Positions 56,908-64,000 of a stretch of DNA of 64,000 bases are shown here, one piece after another. Origin of the DNA: Tieghemiomyces parasiticus (taxonomy: Eukaryota > Kickxellomycota > Dimargaritomycetes > Dimargaritales > Dimargaritaceae). A program made the position numbers and the translations under genes. The stretch covers positions 60,364-124,363 of the forward strand of contig JANBPT010000019.1 in NCBI GenBank assembly GCA_027575765.1, read 5' to 3'. The notes beneath the pieces were generated by a model that had not been told where the DNA came from, made no database searches, and worked only from the letters and a program-made list of their open reading frames with translations. Within the stretch, counting starts at the first letter, position 1. Each line of letters opens with the position of its first letter.

Positions 56908-58967
56908 TTATATTTTGCGCGGAAATACCACCTTGTCCGCAGTAGAAGCCAGCGCGGTATAGTCCACACCTCCCGCGGACGGCCAGCCTGCCCCGAACGC
57001 TGTATCCGCCCACGTCCGCTGGTGGGCCGGCACGCCGAGGGCGTCGAGTACTTGACCTGCCTTGGTGGGCATGACTGGCTGCAACATGACGGCGGCGACG
57101 CGGGCCGACTCCAGAGCCAAGAACAACACGAGGCGCAATTGGCGTTCGGCCGCGGCGTCATCCGTCCGCTTACGCAGGTTCCAAGGCTCGGTCAGCGTCA
57201 CGTACTTGTTGATATGGGCAACGTGGTCGAAAATGTGCGTAATGGCACTACGCACGTCCGGCTGTTCATAGGCGACCCTAACGGTCTCTGTGGGAGGTTA
57301 AAGTGAGTATGCGCGTACGCGTTCCATGGTACAAAAGATGAGTCGGTTTGATTAGGAGGTTGCGAAGCTAAAGTGGAGGGTGGGGAGGGGCGTCGGGCGA
57401 CCCAAGTATACTAACCAAACTATCGGCTGTCAGCCACCGAGGTGACCGTCGCTAAGACGTCAGCATCGATGTCCAATACTATTGAGGCGAGCCCCTTCAA
57501 CTTGCAAAACTTACCTGGCAAATCGCGAAGCGCCCCGATGATTTCGCGATCAAGATCCGTTATACCCTGGGCCTCGACCGATTCGGGAGCCTGTAGGGAA
57601 GCCGCCAAGCTACTGAACGCGTTAAAATTCGGGGAGAAGGCCTTGGCCGCACAACGGGCCACCAAGTTACCCAGCTGGTCCACGAGAAGCGACCGGTAGT
57701 CCACCAGGATGCGGTCCTCGCTAAAATCTGCGTCGTGGGCAAGTCCGCCGTGGTGCATCAAAAAAAAGCGCACGGGATCGACACCGTAGCGGTCCATGAC
57801 TGCAAAGGGGTCGGCAACATTGCCTCGGCTCTTGGACATTTTGTGGTTGCCCATGGTCCAGTGCGCGTGGGCCACGATGCGACCCGGGAGCGGGAGGTCC
57901 AGGGCCAGGAGGAAGGCCGGCCAGAAGATGGCGTGGAATTTTAGAATATCCTTACCGACGATCTGGAGCGTCGGCGGGAACCGCGGGTAATCGGAAGCCA
58001 GGTGGAATGGACGCGCCAAGTCGGCGCTGGTGACCGCCGGTGGAGCGGAACCGACGGGAGAAGCGGAGGCTACCGTGAGATAGTTTACTAGGGCGTCGAG
58101 CCAGACGTAGATGGTGTGGTTCGGGTCGTCCGGAACGGGAATCCCCCACTGGAGCCGCGACCGCGGGCGCGATACGGACAGGTCGCAGGCCGTCGGATCG
58201 TCGGTGTTCTGCTGATATTCCTGGAGGGCTTGGATCACCTGCCGGGCCCGACTATCGGGTATGATGCGACCGGTGGATTGGGTGTAGAGATCGAGTAACC
58301 GAGGGACAAACGCGCTCAACCGGAACTTGTAGTTCTCCTCCTCCGTCCACTCGACGGCCGACCCGGATTCTTTGGCCACCATCTGCTTAGTCTCAGGGAC
58401 CTCCATGACCTGGTCGGGTGTGTAGAAGGCCTCGTCGGAAACGGAGTACCAGCCGGCGTAGGACCCTTTGTAGATATGACCGCGAGCGAGAAGGGCTCGC
58501 CAGAACCGCTGGACGGTGAGCCGGTGGCGATCTTCAGTGGTGCGAATAAAATCGTCGTGGGCAATGTGGGCGGCCGCGCCCAGTTGGCAAAACCGCTCGG
58601 CCACCTGGTCGCAGTAAGCCTGTGGGGAAGTATGCCCGGCGCGGGAAGCTGCCTGCTGGATTTTGAGACCGTGCTCGTCGGTTCCCGTACTCAGGAACAC
58701 CGGGCGGCCCTGCAACCGATGGTACCTCGCTAGCGTGTCAGCCAGCACCGAGGAGTAGAGGTGGCCCACATGTGGTGCGGCATTCACATAGTAAATCGGG
58801 GTCGTGACGAATGTCGTGGGTAGTGTGGGGGTCGCAGTGGTGGATTTGGATCGGTACCGTGGTTGGAGGCAGGTATGCGGGCCGACGGTGACGGGGCTCC
58901 ACAGTCTCCGTTGCAGCAAGGAGGGCCGGGCCCAGGTCGAGCGTCGAGCAGTGACAGCTAGTGGCAT
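56908..58967 (-). CDS. MSM1: mitochondrial methionyl-tRNA synthetase
   Basis: Class I synthetase that charges mitochondrial tRNA-Met. Exon 1 (58967..57515) and exon 2 (57287..56908) join in phase 1 (GTAAGT..CCCACAG) to give 610 residues. Start at 58967, MPLAVTARRSTWARPSLLQR, is an Arg-rich, acid-free presequence. ATP-binding signatures HVGHLYSS (HIGH) and HKMSKSRGNV (KMSKS) are present, with the family core FLSTGTDEHGLKIQQAA and YVWLDALVNYLT. The anticodon-binding helices include INKYVTLTEPWNLRK in exon 2. There is no zinc-binding insertion with four Cys, as in the mitochondrial type. The frame stays open past the exon 1 donor for 31 more codons, but that sequence does not continue the fold, while exon 2 does. 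Confidence 0.93.
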
Positions 58968-59542
58968 GAGGAGCGGGATCGTGATGGACGACGCCGTTAG
59001 AATAGGCAAGACAGGTGAGAAATTGGTGGCCAAACGTTAAAGGCACGGCCAGGTACTAATGGGGTACGTGGCGATCACCGGGCGGGCCAGGAATGAATAC
59101 GCCATTGTTGGCCTCTGACGGTGATTTCCTTGAATGCGGGCGAGCCGAGGTGCGGAGGCCGCGTCCAGCCTTCGACGGCACGCTGCTCAACCATCTTAAA
59201 CTCAATCAAGTTAAGCATTTTCCAGGGCCTTGTGAAGTGGCGCCCTTATACACTATCAAGACCAAAGTGCCAGGATATATCACCGACGGCCGTAGGATTC
59301 CATGTGAGCCTAACGGCGGGGCTCTGGTCTCAGGCCTAGCGAGCAAATGGCGAAATTATGCTTATACCTAAAGGACCAACCGCTCCTACTTTATTTCATT
59401 CCATCTGTGTGGGGCGTGGTGCCCGCGTTACGTTGGCAACCAGATCCACAGCGGCACGTTTCCCCCCCTCTCTCTCTTTTTCTCTATATATCTAGGAAAT
59501 CCTTACATTCGACGTTGCGTTGCTGAACGAAGCCTGGCCTCT
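58968..59542. other. MSM1 promoter side and 3' flank of Gig1-like copy 1
   Basis: No gene seen; short open frames only. TC-rich stretch at 59460-59495. Confidence 0.45.
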
Positions 59543-60316
59543 TTATGCGGCCACCTTAGGCCGTGTAAACACGTGGCCATGCGGGATAGCCCGGACGCTT
59601 TGCAGGGCTGGGTTATGAACCATGAACAGCACGTCGCAGTCGGCGAACCGGTGGGTTAAATAAGCGTGGACGCGCGGATCATTGGGGTCCAACGGCAGCT
59701 GGCTCCACAGAACCTGGTGGGTAATGGCTTTGTCGAGGGCGTACGGGTAGTCATTGGACAGGATCTGGGTCAGGGCTGGATCGAACGGCCAGCTCGATGG
59801 TGCCCCAGCCGGCTGGCTGACCACGGTTGGTGCTAAGCTGTTGTTTGCTGCGGATGGGATAGCGGCCGCCAGAGATTTCCGGACGCGCTGCTGCGTCTCC
59901 AGCACGCCTTCTAGAGTCCAGTGCAGGCGGTTTTTCATCACGTACTGAGCAATACCTCCGTGGTGCTGGTCATAGTGGACCTTAGCCTGGTCGTACTCCT
60001 CCTGGCCCTCACGGGTGCGGTTCAGATCCGTGTAGTCACCCGAGGCTAGTACGGAGGGTCATATGGTGGAGTATAGTAAGGTTGCAATTAGCGGGAGGGG
60101 GGCTCGTTGGCGGTACTAGTGAAATTATGAGGCCCTAAACCCAGTAGCGCGAGCAGCGTCGGGCCGCCGGCCGGGATATAGTTGCCAGAGTTTTTAGATA
60201 TAGTACTCACCAATGATGGCCGCCAGTTCGTCCCAGGACTTGAGGTGGGTCGCGTAGCGAATCTGAGCGGAGTCCTCAGTCAGTGAGGATGGGTGGGCGG
60301 CAAACGTAGTGAGCAT
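59543..60316 (-). CDS. Gig1-like DUF3605 protein, copy 1
   Basis: Member of the fungal DUF3605 family, which includes Candida albicans Gig1 (N-acetylglucosamine-induced); biochemical role unknown. Exons 60316..60211 and 60045..59543 join in phase 1 (GTGAGT..CTACTAG): 202 residues. Features: KSWDELAAII at the end of exon 1, then TREGQEEYDQAKVHYDQ, a basic patch MKNRLHWTL, the family core NDYPYALDKAITHQVLWSQL and the ending ALQSVRAIPHGHVFTRP. A second in-frame ATG 123 bp upstream (60439) would add 41 residues free of acidic residues and rich in Arg, like a mitochondrial presequence; I chose 60316 because copy 2 lacks that extension. Tandem with copy 2. Confidence 0.75.
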
Positions 60317-60851
60317 GGCGGCAAACGGACGGCGGACGATGTATGAAGCAAGGAATGACTGAGATGGTCGAATATATGGACGGAGGTATATGGTCCGGGA
60401 GGGATGCGTAAGCAGGTGGAGTAGAAATCGCGGAGGCATAGGACCGGCGAGTATCGTTTATGAGAACTGGGAAAGAAGTAAAGGCGCCAAATATGTAACT
60501 AGTAGGTGGGGTTGATCATCCGACTACACTTTATCGTCAATTTACTATATTTAAAGGAGAACTCTGAGGTAGGCGCAGTCCCACTGCTGTTGGCCCAGTA
60601 AACAAAGCCGCAAAACAAACATGCGCTGGAGTGTGAATGAAGAATGCCGAGGTAGGCGAATGGGACGAATTAGCGGCCAGATTCCGTTCCAACCACTTGC
60701 CCGCCCCAATGATGGAATACTAAACACAATCCATCGGAGTGATTTAGATGTACAATTTACTGGTCTACAGGCAAGTTAAAAGAACGAACAGGTAGGCAAA
60801 ACGGGCTGACCACGAATGGGCATGCTACGCCCCCCCTTTGTATCCATCTGT
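60317..60851. other. gap between the two Gig1-like copies
   Basis: Contains the alternative upstream start of copy 1 (to 60439) and then about 400 bp of A/T-mixed sequence with no gene. Confidence 0.5.
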
Positions 60852-61650
60852 CTAGATACGGGACACCTGGGGAGAATCGGCGTGGCGAGGACGTACGAAC
60901 AGGTGGCCGTGGCTGATGGTACGTACGCTCTGGAGGTGAGGCGGATTGATAAAGAAGAGTAAGTCATGGTCAGGGAAGGCACGCTCCAAGTACTGGTCTA
61001 CTTCGGGCGAGCGCTGCAACGGGTTCTTATACCACAGGACGTAGTGCGATACGGTCGGCTCGATGGCGTAGGGAAAGTCGTTGGGCAAGAGTCGGGCCAG
61101 ACTAGGATCGAAGCTATCCGCGGGAAGTGGGGAGTCGGGCATATCGCGGATGGTGGACGACCGCGCCTCGGCGAGACGGTCTTCTAAACTGGACGGCTCC
61201 TGCTCGGCGATAGACCACCCTAGTAGCTTTTCAACAATGTACCGCGTCATGTTGCCATACGTCTGGTTGATTTCCTTCCGGCGTTTTTCATAGTAGGCTT
61301 GGTTGGCTGGGGTGCGGCGTAGGAGCTCTAGCCGGCCGGACTCTGGGCGCGGTAGGGTGATAACACAGGCGGTGAGTGGAAGAGGTGGATGATTAACAGA
61401 AACTTAACGACTTGGTTGTAGTCGAGTGTCAAGACTGGGTGAAGAGAAAAGATCCCCCCCCAGGAGCAAACCTTATGTCGATTTCGAGAACTGCCGGGTT
61501 AGCTAAGCGAGCCCAGTTAGGACACTTACCAACGATGGCCTTGAGTTCCGGCCAGGACTTAAGCACCGGCTTGAGCGACTTGGCGCGGAGGGTCGTGGGC
61601 CCTGGGTGGGCCACCAGAGTGCCTGCGGGCGGTGGCATTTCGACGGTCAT
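60852..61650 (-). CDS. Gig1-like DUF3605 protein, copy 2
   Basis: Same gene design as copy 1: exons 61650..61530 and 61342..60852 join in phase 1 (GTAAGT..GCCCAG) to give 203 residues. Start MTVEMPPPAGTLVAHPG, exon 1 ending KSWPELKAIV; exon 2 starts SGRLELLRRTPANQAYYEK, then ATG-rich linker TYGNMTRYIVEKLLGW, and the family core NDFPYAIEPTVSHYVLWYKN with the ending HLQSVRTISHGHLFVRP. The intron position is identical to copy 1, so the pair is a tandem duplication, but the proteins have diverged strongly outside the core. Confidence 0.75.
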
Positions 61651-62992
61651 GACGTAGCACCACGGGGTCTGGTTACTATCTGAGGGGGAGACTCGGCACT
61701 AATGACCAGTGAGCGGAAAATGTGGAAGAGAGGTCAGGTTGTGAGCGAATGCGGGAGAGTGAGACGAGGAGAGATGCGGGTGTGAGATGAGGCTGGAACC
61801 GGAACCGGGTGGGTAGGTCCAGCTGAAACGGTATTAGAAGGTAGGAGAGAGGCAGTATGGTTTAGGGTAAGTAGTATAGAGCTTTAGACAGCTTCCAAAC
61901 AGCAACTGTCAACTTCCAGCGAGTCAGGAGGAGGAGGATAGAGCAGACATTAAATAGAGTCCACTGATAAACATCCGGAGTTGGTGGCCGTACTGCCTGC
62001 TCTATACGTTTGGGAGGAACAGGGGCGCTACGCTGGAAACCAAGCTAACGAACCCATACGCACTCTCAACTCAGGGCGGGGGTGTTTGTCTGGCACCACC
62101 ACTTTTCCGCCAATGTCCTTATTGGAACATTACGAACGGTAAACTCTGGCTCCATTTGACAGCGGTGGCGTAGCGCAGTGCAGCTAATCAGATTGCGCAG
62201 CACTACTCTAGAAGGAAAATAACTCAATTCAATAGATAATTAACCATAAAGAAATTGCCCTTGTATTTCACAGTACGTCATGAAAGGCGCGAGGGACCGT
62301 TAGGGGAGGTTGGAGTATAGTATCCGATCCGTAGAGATAAAGTCTCGCTTCTCCCAGGCTTGCGGCCTCCTATCCGTCCAGATTGGCTTACGCTGCTGCG
62401 AAAGTTAAATCGACATGACTGTGACTGCGTTTGCCGGTTTACCAGGTCAGTCTAATACGTTAGTTTGTCACCTTTACACTGGTGATCTCACAGTATTTAG
62501 ACTTTTACCTGTTCACAATCCACCTACGTTGTATTTTTCACTTTACCCTTTTGGATGGTAGTAGGTGTCAAACTTGGTGGGCTCGCTGCTTCAGTGACTT
62601 ATGCTTAATTACATTCACCACACTGTCCATCCTAGTTGTTTTTTTTGGATGGGTATGCCTGTGACTTCCTGACGTCATTGCTGTAAGGGGCGCGGTTATT
62701 AGTCCACACCTATTGCTCGGTGGTTATGGGCAAGACGCTTTATTTATCGAGCAGCAATCGATGGGCTCGAAGGGATCTTTAACGAACCAGGCAATGCGAG
62801 GGGCTGGAACAAGTTAGGCAGAAAAGAACGGGGATATTGGTATATACATACAATATAGCAAACGTCAAAGTAGCTGTGACCAAAGGGGATTCGATTTAAG
62901 TGAGGTGATTCGAACGAGCACGGTGGGGGGTGCGGCCGAGAACAGAGTAGCAGGACAGAGGATGTAGGGCTGGACAATTTATCTCCAACGCT
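61651..62992. other. intergenic between Gig1-like copy 2 and edge SDR
   Basis: No gene recognised. Purine-rich plus strand at 61680-61960, the copy 2 promoter side, then AT-rich sequence to 62700. Confidence 0.45.
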
Positions 62993-64000
62993 TTACACCA
63001 CGCCTTGCACACGGTAAAGAAATTCAACCACAGGCTCGCCGATTAGGGCAATGGCGATGCTGGCCAAGCGCGAATCCCAGCCCACCCGGTAGGACGCCTT
63101 GGGGAACGAGGAGGTCAGAGCGTGTGTCACTGCCTCGATACAGTGGTCGGATGAGAAGATGAGAGACGGATACATGTCACTACCGTTGGTCTTCAAGCGG
63201 CGGAACATGGGTTCATAGAGTTCCCCGGCGGCCTGCAGCCGTGGGCTAGCCGGGAGCGGGTTATCCGCCGTCGTCGTCGCCGCCGCCGCTGAGGAAGCGT
63301 TATTTCTCCTGCCGGTGGTTGGTGCAGCCAGGGGACTGGTTGAGGCCGGACTGGACTCCCCGCTGGGAGTATCCGTAGATTGGTGGGGGCGGTCCGGGAA
63401 GGTGGTCGACAGGGACCGGCGGCGGGGTCGGGGTGAGACCGATCCCGGGGTGGGGCGGAGAGAAGCCAGGCGGCTCTGATGGTACTCGAGCTGCCCAGCC
63501 AGTTTACCCCAGAGGGCGGTATTGACACGCCCTGGTTCGATGACGGAGACCGGGACACCAAATGCAGCCAGCTCCATACGCCAGGCATTGGACGTGGCCA
63601 GCAGGGCGGCCTTGCTGGCGGAGTAGACGCCAAACCCGGGGCTGGGCAGCCAAGCTGTGACGGACGAAATGTTAATCACACGACCGTGATGGCGACGGAG
63701 CAGCGGGAGGAGTCGCTGAGTCAGTCGCACCGGACCAATGTAGTTGACGGCGAAGGTCTGGCGCAGCATGTCGTCGGTGACCAGTTCCATGGGTGACGAC
63801 ACACTGACCCCGGCGTTGTTGACCAGGGCAATCAGCGGGATATCGAGTCGTTCCAGGGCTTCCTGCACCGCTGCGACGGCATCCGACATTTGCAGGTCGT
63901 TGGCCACGTCCAGAATGACGGGTAGGATCTGGCCAGGCCGCACGTTGGGAGTCAGGTTGCGGCGGCGGTTGGTGCGCCGTTCCCGCTCGTAGGTATCACG
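62993..64000 (-). CDS. short-chain dehydrogenase, retinol-dehydrogenase-like, 5' end cut by the window
   Basis: Open to the right edge, so the N-terminus with the cofactor motif is missing; at least 335 residues are seen. Motifs: a strand-ending NNAGVSVSSPMEL, NYIGPVRLTQRLLPLL, SSVTAWLPSPGFGVYSASKA (catalytic Ser and Tyr-x3-Lys), and EPGRVNTALWGKL. Between about LAGQLEYHQS and LYEPMFRRL is a Ser/Pro/Ala/Thr-rich insert of about 80 residues that SDRs of this kind do not have. Similar C-terminal sequence (YRVGWDSRLASIAIALIG and EFLYRVQGVV) resembles the membrane-associated 17-beta-HSD/RDH group. Substrate unknown. Confidence 0.8.
   Translation of the reverse strand, partial: RDTYERERRTNRRRNLTPNVRPGQILPVILDVANDLQMSDAVAAVQEALERLDIPLIALVNNAGVSVSSPMELVTDDMLRQTFAVNYIGPVRLTQRLLPLLRRHHGRVINISSVTAWLPSPGFGVYSASKAALLATSNAWRMELAAFGVPVSVIEPGRVNTALWGKLAGQLEYHQSRLASLRPTPGSVSPRPRRRSLSTTFPDRPHQSTDTPSGESSPASTSPLAAPTTGRRNNASSAAAATTTADNPLPASPRLQAAGELYEPMFRRLKTNGSDMYPSLIFSSDHCIEAVTHALTSSFPKASYRVGWDSRLASIAIALIGEPVVEFLYRVQGVV

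Noticed and set aside
57420..57514. C-terminal extension of MetRS by reading through the exon 1 donor
   Set aside because: A GTAAGT at 57514 lets exon 2 continue the anticodon-binding domain in phase; the read-through sequence does not match the family.
1..64000. CRISPR array, rRNA or integron-like repeats
   Set aside because: None seen; the sequence is eukaryotic and no regular spacer-repeat or rRNA signature appears.

Overview
This window is nuclear DNA from a fungus. Genes are spaced, with about 0.05-0.7 kb introns in GT..AG form, and the protein set is eukaryotic and fungal: Trm9, Ipi3, Spt4, Cox18, Ndc80, Mog1, Rpd3, Dpp1, Hsl7/PRMT5, mitochondrial MetRS, Ecm33-type GPI wall proteins and Gig1/DUF3605 proteins. 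The presence of a sestrin, plus fairly intron-rich genes, points to an early-diverging (zygomycete-grade) lineage rather than an ascomycete or yeast. I cannot name the species from sequence alone.

Layout. 0.9-5 kb: pICln (-), the tRNA methyltransferase TRM9 (+), the ribosome-assembly WD40 protein IPI3 (-). 5.6-11.8 kb: three tandem ECM33-like cell-wall genes, all on the minus strand with the same two-exon design; the middle copy has a TAG at codon 4 of its signal-peptide exon. 13-18 kb: SPT4, a small tail-anchored protein and a membrane RING-H2 protein. 19.6-23 kb: COX18 (+), a NOPCHAP1/DUF4598-like gene and a small unknown. 23.9-24.8 kb: a decayed mobile-element remnant with in-frame stops. 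25.3-33.3 kb: NDC80, MOG1, a doubtful small gene and RPD3. 33.8-38.4 kb: an SDR of the YMR226C type and DPP1. 38.4-49.9 kb: 11.5 kb with no recognisable gene except scattered candidate exons; much of it is pyrimidine-rich on the plus strand. 49.9-61.7 kb: a large sestrin gene convergent with PRMT5, then mitochondrial MetRS and a tandem Gig1-like pair. The right edge cuts an SDR gene.

Themes. Two methylosome subunits (pICln and PRMT5) lie 52 kb apart. Most other genes are housekeeping (transcription elongation and silencing, kinetochore, nuclear transport, ribosome and snoRNP assembly, mitochondrial biogenesis). The lineage-specific parts are the wall-protein array, the Gig1 pair, the mobile-element remnant, the large gene-poor tract and the sestrin. 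Exon coordinates below were derived by hand from reading frames and splice consensus; in most multi-exon genes the phases close exactly, which is the main support for them.
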